Of a stretch of 64,000 bases of DNA, positions 35,486 through 43,941 are shown one piece after another; the first letter of the stretch is position 1; each line of letters starts with the position of its first letter. A program made the translations under genes and the position numbers. The stretch spans positions 1 to 64,000 of the forward strand of contig CAZFKX010000026.1 in assembly GCA_964519345.1 (NCBI GenBank). The letters run 5' to 3'. The notes under the pieces are model-generated. The model had not been told where the DNA came from and searched no databases. It saw only the letters and a program-made list of their open reading frames with translations. The stretch comes from Persephonella sp964519345. GTDB taxonomy: Bacteria > Aquificota > Aquificia > Aquificales > Hydrogenothermaceae.

Positions 35486-36692
35486 ATCTGAGAACTTCCG
35501 AGGGAATTTCTTTAGATGCCATATAGGCGGGTATTACGGAGGATAAAAAGCATATTAAAATTGAAGAAACAGATACAGCTATTATATCTGTAATTCCAAT
35601 TTTTAATGGAAGATATTCCATCATATAAACCTCAGGATTAAGTTTTATAAGATGGTAAGCATCCCCAAAGTAAATAACTGTAAGACCTATCAAAAGTCCT
35701 ATAGCTGTTCCTGTTATTCCTATTATCAGTCCCTGCCATAAAAATATATTCATAATAAATCTACTGTCAGCACCAATGGTTTTAAGAATTCCTATATCCT
35801 TTCTCTTTTCCCTTGCTTTAGTTATTAGAAGACTTGAGATATTAAAAGATGCTACTAAAACTATAAGTGCAAGAACAAGGAACATTGCCAGCTTCTCAAG
35901 TTCAAGAGCCTGAAAAAGACTTTTGTTAAGATCCATCCATGAACGAACTATATATGGAAAATGTATCTTTTTTTCAATTTTCGCCTTTACAAATGACGCT
36001 TTATACGGATCTTTTATTTTAAGCTGTATTCCTGTTACTGAATCTCTCATATCAAAAAATTTCTGAGCAGATTCAAGATTCATACCAATATACGTTGAAT
36101 CATACTCATACATACCAAAATCTATTATTCCTCCAATATAGACTTTTTTAACCTTAGGTATATAACCAAGTGGGGTTTTCCTGCCAAATGGAGATGTAAG
36201 AGTTATACTATCACCTATCCATACGTTAAGTGCAAGAGCTACATCCTTACCAATAATAACATTTTTACTATCTTTTATACTGTTATAATCACCTGCGATT
36301 ATCTTTTTATCAATCCCGAGTATTTTTTTGTCTTTCTCCGGAGGAACACCTCTAACTGTTACTGATATAACTGTTGAATCCTTAGAAGCAAGAGCCTGTG
36401 AGTATATAAAAGGCTGGTGTTCAATTATATCAGGAATATCTTTCAGATATTTTGCTGGAAAATCTTTATATTCTGTAAAGTTTCCAGATATCTTAAAAAT
36501 AACAATATGTGGTGATGTCTCAAGAATCTTCTTTTTTATTCCCCATAAAAACCCACTCATTACTGCAAGGGTTATAAGAAGTGCTGCAACACCAACAACA
36601 ATACCAAGGAGAGAGATAACAGTCATAAATGAAAGTGCTTTTGTCCTGAGAGACATTAGATATCTAATAGCTATCTTAATATAAAGCGGCAT
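35478..36692 (-). CDS. LolC/LolE-type lipoprotein-releasing permease
   Basis: An N-terminal helix (FMTVISLLGIVVGVAALLITLAV), a large periplasmic domain (about 50-260) and three C-terminal helices with the FtsX-like KDIGILKTIGADSRFIM loop fit LolC/LolE. Only one permease gene is present, so it probably acts as a homodimer (LolF-like) with LolD. AAAs and a weak ribosome site precede the ATG. It diverges from mtaD. Confidence 0.9.
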   Translation of the reverse strand: MPLYIKIAIRYLMSLRTKALSFMTVISLLGIVVGVAALLITLAVMSGFLWGIKKKILETSPHIVIFKISGNFTEYKDFPAKYLKDIPDIIEHQPFIYSQALASKDSTVISVTVRGVPPEKDKKILGIDKKIIAGDYNSIKDSKNVIIGKDVALALNVWIGDSITLTSPFGRKTPLGYIPKVKKVYIGGIIDFGMYEYDSTYIGMNLESAQKFFDMRDSVTGIQLKIKDPYKASFVKAKIEKKIHFPYIVRSWMDLNKSLFQALELEKLAMFLVLALIVLVASFNISSLLITKAREKRKDIGILKTIGADSRFIMNIFLWQGLIIGITGTAIGLLIGLTVIYFGDAYHLIKLNPEVYMMEYLPLKIGITDIIAVSVSSILICFLSSVIPAYMASKEIPSEVLRYE

Positions 36693-36800
36693 AAAGATTT
36701 CTTACCTCAACTAAATCCATAATAATCTATTATATCAGCAACGGACAGCTGTTAGATAGCTTAATATTGTATAATATTCAAAAATAATGGAGGAAATGTG

Positions 36801-38111
36801 TTGAAAAAAGCAGACCTGATACTAACGGACATATCCTATATATTAACTATGGACGAAGATATGACAGAATACCAAAATGCTGATATCGCTATAAAAAATA
36901 AGAAGATAATAGATATAGGTAAAGATGTTAAGAACAGGTATTATGGAAAAACAATTGTTTGTAAAGGAAAAATAGCAATCCCAGGACTTATAAACACACA
37001 TACACACGCAGCTATGACGCTTCTTAGAGGTTATGGAAGCGACAACACTTTAAAAGTATGGCTTGAAGAATATATATGGCCTGTTGAGGGAAAGTTTGTA
37101 AGTTATGAGTTTGTTAAGGACGGAACAAAATTAGCTGTTTATGAGATGCTCAGAAATGGAATAACCACATTTGTTGACATGTATTTTTTTGAAAATGCTG
37201 TTGCAGACACCTTAATTGAGATTGGCATGAGAGGTGTTCTATCAACAGGAATCCTTGATTTTCCAACACCGGGAGCAAAAACACCTGATGAAGGTATTCA
37301 GAAGACAGTATTATTTATTCAAGAGTATTCTGGAGAGTTTATATACCCCGCCATAGGTCCCCATGCTCCATACACATGTTCGCCTGAAACATTAAAGAAA
37401 TGTATGGATGTGGCAGAAAAATACGACATACTTTTTCATATTCATATATCAGAAACAGAGTATGAGGTTAAAACTGTTAAAGAAAGGTACGGAAAAACAC
37501 CTGTTGAATATCTCGACAGTATAGGAGTATTGAATAACAGAGTTCTTGCTGCTCATATGGTTCACCCAACCGAAAAAGAGATAGATATACTCTCAGAAAA
37601 AGGAGTAAAAGTATCACACTGCCCTGAAAGTAATCTGAAACTGGCATCAGGAGTTGCACCAGTACCACAGATGCTTAAGGCTGGCGTTACTATATCTGTA
37701 GGAACTGACGGAACAGCGTCAAATGATGATCTTGATATTATAGGAGAAATATCTACAGCTGCAAAGATTCACAAAGGAGTATCAAAAGATCCAACCGTTC
37801 TAAATGCAAAAGAAGCATTATTAATGGCAACAAGAGAAGGAGCTAAAGCTGTTAGAATGTATGACAGATTGGGAAGTATTGAGGTGGGAAAATTAGCAGA
37901 TATTGTTCTGATTGATACAGAAGAACCTCATCTTAATCCTTTATTTGATCCATATACCCAAATTGTCCATTCATCAAGAGGATCAGATGTAGATACAGTT
38001 ATAATAGGCGGAGAGATAAAAGTTCTTAATAAAGAGGTTTTACCTTTATGTAAAGAGGAATTACTTGAGACAGCAGATAAATGGAAAAAAAGAATTTTAG
38101 AACTTAAATAA
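36801..38111 (+). CDS. mtaD: 5-methylthioadenosine/S-adenosylhomocysteine deaminase
   Basis: The amidohydrolase metal ligands are present: NTHTHAAMTLLRG, HAPYTCSPE, HIHISETEYEV and GTDGTASNDDLD. This is the MtaD/SAHD branch, which deaminates methylthioadenosine and S-adenosylhomocysteine in methionine salvage. Two starts overlap, GTG 36798 and TTG 36801; the TTG has better spacing (six bases) to GGAGGA. The 3' end overlaps the convergent small GTPase gene by eight bases. Confidence 0.9.
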   Translation: MKKADLILTDISYILTMDEDMTEYQNADIAIKNKKIIDIGKDVKNRYYGKTIVCKGKIAIPGLINTHTHAAMTLLRGYGSDNTLKVWLEEYIWPVEGKFVSYEFVKDGTKLAVYEMLRNGITTFVDMYFFENAVADTLIEIGMRGVLSTGILDFPTPGAKTPDEGIQKTVLFIQEYSGEFIYPAIGPHAPYTCSPETLKKCMDVAEKYDILFHIHISETEYEVKTVKERYGKTPVEYLDSIGVLNNRVLAAHMVHPTEKEIDILSEKGVKVSHCPESNLKLASGVAPVPQMLKAGVTISVGTDGTASNDDLDIIGEISTAAKIHKGVSKDPTVLNAKEALLMATREGAKAVRMYDRLGSIEVGKLADIVLIDTEEPHLNPLFDPYTQIVHSSRGSDVDTVIIGGEIKVLNKEVLPLCKEELLETADKWKKRILELK

Positions 38112-38646
38112 ATTTTGCTATCTCTTCTAACAACTCAAGAAGAATATTTTTGACACTTTCTTTACTAAGCGCTACTAACGGGAGAACTTTAATATCTTCA
38201 TTAAGATCAAGTGCTATCCTTATATCCTGAGGATCCCATGCACCTTTTAGATCCTGCTTATTACATCCTACAACAAAAGGTGCTGGATATCTGCTCTCAA
38301 AGTAATTTATTATCTTTCTTGCCTCATGAAATGTTGAAGGATCTGTACTATCAACAAGAACAACAAGACCTACCATTCCTTTACCGAGTATATCCCACAT
38401 AAAATCAAATCTTTCCTGTCCGGGTGTTCCAAAAAGATAAAGGACATGATTATCATCTATAGTTATTCTTCCAAAATCCATAGCAACTGTAGTATGATTC
38501 TTAACGCTTTTCTCTTCAGATTTTGTTGTTTTTGCTTCTGTCTGGACTGTCTGTATCTCGCTCACAGTATTTATGAACTGAGTTTTTCCTGCAGCATAAG
38601 GACCTGCCACTACAATTTTTATCTGGTTTTTTCCTTTTTCACCCAT
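38104..38646 (-). CDS. Small Ras-like GTPase (COG2229/MglA-like)
   Basis: The G-domain motifs are G1 GPYAAGKT, G3 GTPGQERF and G4 NKQD; a long linker with acidic and threonine residues fills the switch I region. This fits the bacterial COG2229 GTPases that work with roadblock proteins, as in MglAB of Myxococcus and the conservons of Streptomyces. It is the last gene of a five-gene operon with a DUF4388 protein, a roadblock protein, an acidic adaptor and a HAMP protein. It likely switches a polarity, motility or signalling output; the output is not evident here. Confidence 0.88.
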   Translation of the reverse strand: MGEKGKNQIKIVVAGPYAAGKTQFINTVSEIQTVQTEAKTTKSEEKSVKNHTTVAMDFGRITIDDNHVLYLFGTPGQERFDFMWDILGKGMVGLVVLVDSTDPSTFHEARKIINYFESRYPAPFVVGCNKQDLKGAWDPQDIRIALDLNEDIKVLPLVALSKESVKNILLELLEEIAKFI

Positions 38647-38647
38647 T

Positions 38648-39343
38648 TTACAATCCTTTTATCCTTGCAATTATTTTACTGAGTAAATTCTTTGTTAGAT
38701 CAAAACCTATTTTTCTTTTAACTTTTTTCTTTCTCTGTATTATTCCGGCTGCAAGAAAACCATATAGAACCCTCTGAAGTGTGAGCCTATTAATTTTTGC
38801 TTCTTCCATTATTTTTTCAACAGATCTCTCTCCGTCAATAAGTGCAAGTATCTTTTTCTCAATATTTGTAAGATGAGCATTTTTTGCTATACTTTCCCAG
38901 TTTTCTGTTTTTTCAAAAACAAGCTTCATATCTGATATCTTTCTTTCAACCTCATTTTCAGTCAGCTGACGACTGAGATACATGATTATTTTCTCAACAG
39001 GAACAAGAGGTTTTATATCATCTGAGTATTTTATAAAACCTGAAGTAAATGAAAATTTACCTTTTTTTATAGCAAGGAGAATGGGAAGTCTTGCAACAAG
39101 CATACGGTACAGATCTTCTTTTTTTATATTTTCTTTTTTCATAACCTGTGAAAAATCTACATCAAGATATATATAAAAAACCTTTGGAACATCTCTTATA
39201 TAAACGATATCCCCATCTTTGAAATAAACTGCAAGATTTTTTTTGTTGTCCTCAACAACAAGAATACCGTTTTTCCTGTCTTTTTTTAAAATCTGAAAGA
39301 TATCAATAAAATTAAATACTTCAAGTGTTCCGGTAATTGCCAT
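38648..39343 (-). CDS. DUF4388 (PATAN-like) domain protein
   Basis: The N-terminus GTLEVFNFIDIFQILKKDRK followed by GILVVEDNKKNLAVYFKDG is the DUF4388/PATAN signature (about residues 5-60), found in bacterial signalling adaptors. A middle part reads FSFTSGFIKYSDDI and a C-terminal winged-helix-like region (about 165-205, IDGERSVEKIMEEAKINR) follows, ending in a basic tail. It overlaps neither neighbour; spacing to the GTPase gene is one base. Probably a protein-protein adaptor linking the roadblock protein to the GTPase. Confidence 0.8.
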   Translation of the reverse strand: MAITGTLEVFNFIDIFQILKKDRKNGILVVEDNKKNLAVYFKDGDIVYIRDVPKVFYIYLDVDFSQVMKKENIKKEDLYRMLVARLPILLAIKKGKFSFTSGFIKYSDDIKPLVPVEKIIMYLSRQLTENEVERKISDMKLVFEKTENWESIAKNAHLTNIEKKILALIDGERSVEKIMEEAKINRLTLQRVLYGFLAAGIIQRKKKVKRKIGFDLTKNLLSKIIARIKGL

Positions 39344-39349
39344 TATCTT

Positions 39350-39712
39350 TTACCCTAAAAGCTCTTCTATCTTTTTGGCAGCTCTTTTTATCTCCATAAG
39401 GAGTAGTCCTAATTTTGCATTTGATGGCGCAAGTACACCAAGAACAGCAAGATCCTTAATACCAGTAAATATCATATAACCTTTAGATCCCTTAACGTAA
39501 AGCTGTTCAAGTTCACCTTTCTCAAGTTCAACAGTAACCCTTTCACCAAGAGACAGTATAGCTGCACCCATAGCAGCAACTCTATCTTCATCAACATCTT
39601 CCGGTAAGACAGATGCTATAGCAAGACCATCAGTACTGACAAGGATAGCACCATCGGAACCTGAATCTCTGACAACTGTCTGAAGAACATCGCTAAATTT
39701 ATCTGCCATCAT
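39350..39712 (-). CDS. Roadblock/LC7 domain protein (MglB-like)
   Basis: At 120 residues it is a single roadblock domain: SDGAILVSTDGLAIASVLPED, AMGAAILSLGERVTVELEKG and MIFTGIKDLAVLGVLAPSNAKLGLLL. Such proteins dimerise and act as GTPase-activating or scaffold partners of MglA-like GTPases. GGGGGAT precedes the start at good spacing. Six bases separate it from the DUF4388 gene. Its partner is presumably the small GTPase of the same operon. Confidence 0.92.
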   Translation of the reverse strand: MMADKFSDVLQTVVRDSGSDGAILVSTDGLAIASVLPEDVDEDRVAAMGAAILSLGERVTVELEKGELEQLYVKGSKGYMIFTGIKDLAVLGVLAPSNAKLGLLLMEIKRAAKKIEELLG

Positions 39713-39746
39713 ATCCCCCTTGAGGTATTAGTTAAGGCTAACTCAA

Positions 39747-40709
39747 TTATATCAGATTGTTGCAGTTCTTTATAAACCTTTCCCTTCTCTTTTCAACCAG
39801 TATATCCTTAGACAGCTCGTCAATAAGCTCTTTTATCTGAGCTGTCAAAAGTCTTTCCCTATCTATCTTAAGGTCTTTTATCTTTTTATTAAAAATTATC
39901 CTTGCTACAGGTCCCATCTCTTTAGCAAGGTTTTTATAAATTTTGTCAAGTACAGATACATCTAAATAATTTACATTTTCCTGTACATTCTCTTCCTTAT
40001 CTTCAATCAATATCTCCTCCAATGATGGTGTTGTTTCTTCTATTCTCTCTTCAGTAGTTTCTTCAATCATATCTTCCACAAGAAGTTCTTCCAGTGTAGG
40101 GGTCTCTTCTTCTAAAATCTCTTGATCCTTCAACATTTCTATCTCTTTCTCATATTCTGTTTTCTCCCCACTACCTTCAGATAAAACCTTTTCAAGCTCT
40201 TCAATCTCATCTGTATGCTCTTCTATCTTATCGGAACTTTCCTCATCTTTTATAATTTTTTGTTCGGACTTTTCTGTTTCTGTATTTTCAACAGGAGTTA
40301 CAGCATTTTCAACAAATTTTTCTCCATCTTCAGCTAAAACCTTTATCTGATCAGCATAATTTCTCAACTCTCTTGAAACGATCTCATGTTCCAGCTTTAA
40401 TAAAGAAAATTTAACCTTATTTTCTGCAAGTGTTACTATAGATATCTCTGGCGTAACAAAATGAATATATATCTGGATTCCTTCTCCTTCCGTATATATA
40501 TACTCTTCACCAAAGCCTGGAATAATCTCATTTATCTGATGACCCTTATATATAATAAGACCTAAAGTCTCTTCTATTCTTTTTTTCTTTTCAGAGAGTA
40601 TAGTTTTAGTAACAACAGGTTTGTCATTATAATAAACAGATATGAAAGATGGAGATAGTTTTGAGTAAAGACTATTAATATGATCTTTAAGAATCTGCTT
40701 TATATTCAT
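39747..40709 (-). CDS. Acidic adaptor protein of the GTPase cassette
   Basis: The family is not named with confidence. An N-terminal globular part (about 1-110) is followed by a strongly acidic, low-complexity region (about 130-235) rich in Glu, including repeated TPSLEE/TPTLEE-like segments. The C-terminal part (about 245-320) contains EMGPVARIIFNKK and a helix ending in a basic tail, resembling a GPxA domain found at the ends of some signalling proteins. It probably tethers cassette members. Operon context with roadblock and GTPase genes is the main clue. Confidence 0.6.
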   Translation of the reverse strand: MNIKQILKDHINSLYSKLSPSFISVYYNDKPVVTKTILSEKKKRIEETLGLIIYKGHQINEIIPGFGEEYIYTEGEGIQIYIHFVTPEISIVTLAENKVKFSLLKLEHEIVSRELRNYADQIKVLAEDGEKFVENAVTPVENTETEKSEQKIIKDEESSDKIEEHTDEIEELEKVLSEGSGEKTEYEKEIEMLKDQEILEEETPTLEELLVEDMIEETTEERIEETTPSLEEILIEDKEENVQENVNYLDVSVLDKIYKNLAKEMGPVARIIFNKKIKDLKIDRERLLTAQIKELIDELSKDILVEKRRERFIKNCNNLI

Positions 40710-40748
40710 TACAGTCCCCCATAGATATTTACAACCCGATTATAACTT

Positions 40749-41132
40749 TTATTTTTCCAATTTTTCAATAACTGTTTTCATACTGATTCTCATTCTCTCA
40801 AAAGCCTCAGCAAGATCTGTAATCTCATCATTTCCAGAGGTTTTAACCTCAACATCAAGATTTCCAAGACTAACTTCATCCATAGCCTTTGTTATGCTTT
40901 TTATCCTGGAGATTATAGTTCTATCTATACTAAGTCTTATAACATATACAACAACTAAAAAAACTATCTGAGTGATAATATAAGAAAAAATAGCTTTCTT
41001 AAAAGCTCCTTGGCTGTCATGCTCAGATAAAAGAATAAAAACGAGAAAACCTACGAAAAATGCACCAAAAAGAGATCCAATCAGTACAAAAAGAGATATC
41101 TGATTTAATACAGAAGACCTCTTCTCAGTCAT
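40749..41132 (-). CDS. Membrane HAMP-domain protein without output domain
   Basis: Two transmembrane segments (about residues 11-33 and 47-65) are separated by a short loop. A HAMP domain follows: RIKSITKAMDEVSLGNLDVEV and DEITDLAEAFERMRISM. The protein ends after HAMP, with no kinase, cyclase or chemotaxis domain. The tiny periplasmic loop suggests membrane or cytoplasmic sensing. As the first gene of the cassette it may pass a signal to the adaptor and roadblock proteins in place of a kinase. Confidence 0.85.
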   Translation of the reverse strand: MTEKRSSVLNQISLFVLIGSLFGAFFVGFLVFILLSEHDSQGAFKKAIFSYIITQIVFLVVVYVIRLSIDRTIISRIKSITKAMDEVSLGNLDVEVKTSGNDEITDLAEAFERMRISMKTVIEKLEK

Positions 41133-41192
41133 ATCTCACCTCCGAAAGGTTGTAATATTAGTATTAATATTTCGGAATGGAAGTTATTAAAA

Positions 41193-41690
41193 TTAATTCT
41201 CTTTTTTTCTGATTTTTAATAAGAAATGCTGAAAGAGGTATATCTCGAGTATGAGATTTATCATGTTGACAGAGCTTGAAAATGCATGCACTTTCTTAAA
41301 CTTTTCTTTTACCTTAGAAGCCTCCTCTTTTTTATTTTCTTTTAAAAGTGCATAATACTGAAAATTAAGACTTCTTGCAATTGGAAGAACCGTTTTATGC
41401 AGTGCCATATTCAGTATTATTAATAATCCAAGTGATACAACAAAAAGTTTAAATTTTTTTATGATTTTTTTATCTTTTATTGTCTTAAGTGCAAACAGCG
41501 TGTAGATCGCTATACCTAAAATCCACCCTGAAGAAAAGTAATAAGGGAAGATCAGATTCATGATCTCCCCTGCATGCTTATGATCAAAATTGGAAAAAAG
41601 AACCGGTGCAACTATAAATGTAAAAAATATATTAAATCCTATTAATATCCCAATAAAAAGAAGAATAAATAGGTCTATTACTTTACTCAA
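41193..41690 (-). CDS. DUF4149 (TMEM205-like) membrane protein
   Basis: Four hydrophobic segments and the motif FFTFIVAPVLFSNFDHKHAGEI near the N-terminus match the DUF4149 family. The function is unknown. The 165-residue protein has a charged cytosolic loop (KENKKEEASKVKEKFKKVHAF) before its last helix. It overlaps ndk by eight bases and is probably cotranscribed with it. Confidence 0.75.
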   Translation of the reverse strand: MSKVIDLFILLFIGILIGFNIFFTFIVAPVLFSNFDHKHAGEIMNLIFPYYFSSGWILGIAIYTLFALKTIKDKKIIKKFKLFVVSLGLLIILNMALHKTVLPIARSLNFQYYALLKENKKEEASKVKEKFKKVHAFSSSVNMINLILEIYLFQHFLLKIRKKEN

Positions 41691-42105
41691 CTATCTCTAA
41701 CCTATTGAAGAAAAAAGGAATTTCCACCTCTGCAGACTCTAATGAGTCTGAGCCGTGAACAGCATTCTCACCTACGTTTGTTCCGTAAAGCTTTCTTAAT
41801 GTACCTTCTTGAGCTTCATCAGGATTTGTCGCACCCATAATTTCTCTTATTTTTGATACAGCATTCTCTCCTTCCCAAACCATAGCAACAATAGGTCCAG
41901 ATGACATAAATTCACAAAGCTCATCATAAAAAGGTCTGTTCTTATGAACAATATAAAACTTTTGTGCCTGTTCTTTTGTAAGCTTAAGCTTTTTTAAAGC
42001 TAAAAGCCTGAAACCTTTTTCCTGAACATGAGCTATAATTTTCCCTTCAAGATTTCTTCTAACAGCATCAGGTTTAATAAGCATTAACGTCCTTTCTACT
42101 GACAT
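41683..42105 (-). CDS. ndk: Nucleoside diphosphate kinase
   Basis: The active-site block NAVHGSDSLESAEVEI holds the phospho-histidine, and ERTLMLIKPDAVRR opens the protein, both strongly conserved in Ndk. It balances nucleoside triphosphate pools. The length of 140 is normal. AGGAGG precedes the ATG. It follows the small membrane protein gene of the sodium symporter by 14 bases. Confidence 0.97.
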   Translation of the reverse strand: MSVERTLMLIKPDAVRRNLEGKIIAHVQEKGFRLLALKKLKLTKEQAQKFYIVHKNRPFYDELCEFMSSGPIVAMVWEGENAVSKIREIMGATNPDEAQEGTLRKLYGTNVGENAVHGSDSLESAEVEIPFFFNRLEIVE

Positions 42106-42119
42106 TAAGACCTCCTAAA

Positions 42120-42242
42120 CTATTTATTTTTTTTATTATTATACAGTATCTTGTAAAACGAATATATATTAAGTATCAGAACTATTCCCCATGAAACAGC
42201 CATAAATATAGCACCATATGTATTAAGAAGATGTTTTTCCAT
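42120..42242 (-). CDS. MetS-type small subunit of the sodium symporter
   Basis: A 40-codon frame starts at an ATG inside the last codons of the transporter gene (20-base overlap). It encodes MEKHLLNTYGAIFMAVSWG, one hydrophobic helix and a lysine-rich tail. Small single-pass subunits of this kind accompany methionine/alanine importers of the neurotransmitter:sodium symporter family, as in MetPS. Overlap with the transporter gene supports joint translation. The family assignment is by size, position and layout. Confidence 0.65.
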   Translation of the reverse strand: MEKHLLNTYGAIFMAVSWGIVLILNIYSFYKILYNNKKNK

Positions 42243-43839
42243 ACTTCTTCTCCCAGGCTTTTTTTACAAGATAAACACCGAGAATAAAAACAAAAAGGAT
42301 AAAAGATCTTGCTATCCATCCATTTATATGTTCAGGTATTATTTTTGATGGAAGTGTTGTTATAAACCACCAGACGAGTATAAGTATAAGAAAAAGAGGC
42401 GCTATGTATGAAAGAATATAGTAGAAAATCTTTGGTATCTTAATATCAGCGTATCTGTTAAGCTCTTTCCATGCATACTCAGGAGAATCTTTTAAAACTA
42501 TTAATATTTTAAATAGCAGAGGTTTCCCATCTAACCTGTTTTTTATTTGAGGAATCCCAAGTATCCATACAAATGTTATAGCCTCAAAAAGAGCAAATAT
42601 AACAAGGGCAAATGTTCCAACCCAAAAATCCAGCTCATCCAGAGCTCCTTTTAAAAATATAGGAATATGTGAAGATACAAAAAGAAAAATCCCTAAATAT
42701 TTAACAGCTTTTTCCCTTGGTATATTAAATTCATCCTCAAGAAAAGCCATAGCAGGCTGCATAAGAGCTATAGAGGATGTGATCCCAGCGAAAAATAGAA
42801 GTAAAAACCACAAGAATCCAAAAAATGCACCGTAAGGTATATTCGCAAATATAGCAGGTAGAGCCATAAATCCGAGATTAAAAGCCCCTTCAGAAGCTAT
42901 ATATTCTGTACCTGATATGCCAAAAAAAATGACGGATGCTGTTATAGCAATAGAACCGCCCAGTATAACTTCTGCAAACTCATTTACAGATGCTGATGCG
43001 ATTCCATTTAAAGCGACATCACTTTTAGGTTTTAAATAGGAAGCATATGTAAGGATAGCCCCAAAACCTATGCTAAGCGTAAAAAATATCTGTCCAGCAG
43101 CCGCAAGCCATACCTTCGGATCTTTTAATGCAGAGAAATCCGGATTCCATAAAAAACCAAGTCCGTCAAGAAAGTTTCTTCCATCTGGTGAAGTGAGGGT
43201 AAAAACCCTGATTACAAGAATTATAGCCATTATAAAAATTAAGGGCATAGCAAACTTTGCTACTTTTTCTATACCTGCTGATACACCTCTATATATGATA
43301 TAAAGATTTAAGGTAAGCGTTAAAAGGAAAAATAAATATGTTTCTACCGGTGGAAAGAAAAATATATCGCTTCCTGAAGAAGCACCTATTATACCATTGA
43401 GAAAATCATTAAAGGGCTTGAGGTAATCCTTTATATCCGACGTTAACGGTGTGCTCGGTACTTCATTTAGAAGATGGAAAAATGAGTATATTAAAGTCCA
43501 GGATTCTATATATGTATAGTAAACAACAACAACAAGTGGTATAAGAACACCAAAAATACCTATATATTTTGCTATGGGATGTCTCCAGATAAGATCAAAT
43601 ACAGCCACAGCTGTTCCGTGTCCCCTCTCGCCACCATACCTTCCAAGAGCCCATTCAACCCAAATTAAAGGAATTCCAAGAAGGATAAAAGATATCATAT
43701 ATGGAATCATAAAAGCTCCCCCACCGTTATCGGCAGCCTGGACAGGAAATCTTAAAAAATTTCCAAGACCTATAGCATTACCTGCCACAGCCAGAATCAA
43801 GCCAATCCGTGTTCCCCACTGCTCTCTTTTATGAACCAT
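42223..43839 (-). CDS. Sodium-dependent amino-acid-type symporter (SNF family)
   Basis: The N-terminus GLILAVAGNAIGLGNFLRFP is the classic first helix of neurotransmitter:sodium symporters. About twelve hydrophobic segments follow, with ADNGGGAFMIPYMI and GRYGGERGHG. It takes up amino acids with Na+; a small MetS-like partner gene overlaps its end, as for the methionine/alanine importer MetP. Substrate is inferred. The promoter region is shared with divergent hemA. Confidence 0.9.
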   Translation of the reverse strand: MVHKREQWGTRIGLILAVAGNAIGLGNFLRFPVQAADNGGGAFMIPYMISFILLGIPLIWVEWALGRYGGERGHGTAVAVFDLIWRHPIAKYIGIFGVLIPLVVVVYYTYIESWTLIYSFFHLLNEVPSTPLTSDIKDYLKPFNDFLNGIIGASSGSDIFFFPPVETYLFFLLTLTLNLYIIYRGVSAGIEKVAKFAMPLIFIMAIILVIRVFTLTSPDGRNFLDGLGFLWNPDFSALKDPKVWLAAAGQIFFTLSIGFGAILTYASYLKPKSDVALNGIASASVNEFAEVILGGSIAITASVIFFGISGTEYIASEGAFNLGFMALPAIFANIPYGAFFGFLWFLLLFFAGITSSIALMQPAMAFLEDEFNIPREKAVKYLGIFLFVSSHIPIFLKGALDELDFWVGTFALVIFALFEAITFVWILGIPQIKNRLDGKPLLFKILIVLKDSPEYAWKELNRYADIKIPKIFYYILSYIAPLFLILILVWWFITTLPSKIIPEHINGWIARSFILFVFILGVYLVKKAWEKKYGKTSS

Positions 43840-43865
43840 AAATTAAAACTCCTTTCAGGTAAAAT

Positions 43866-43895
43866 TTGACAATTATTTTATTTATTTCATATTAT
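43866..43895 (+). promoter_or_regulatory. hemA operon promoter
   Basis: A perfect -35 TTGACA (43866-43871) and TATTAT (43890-43895) are 18 bases apart; the -10 box differs from the consensus at one base. A perfect TATAAT overlaps at 43893-43898 but lies 21 bases from the -35. The start of transcription would lie about 35-40 bases before the hemA ATG. Confidence 0.65.
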
Positions 43896-43941
43896 AATAC
43901 TTTAAGGGATTGTTTTTCATATATTAAACAGCTGGTGAGCT

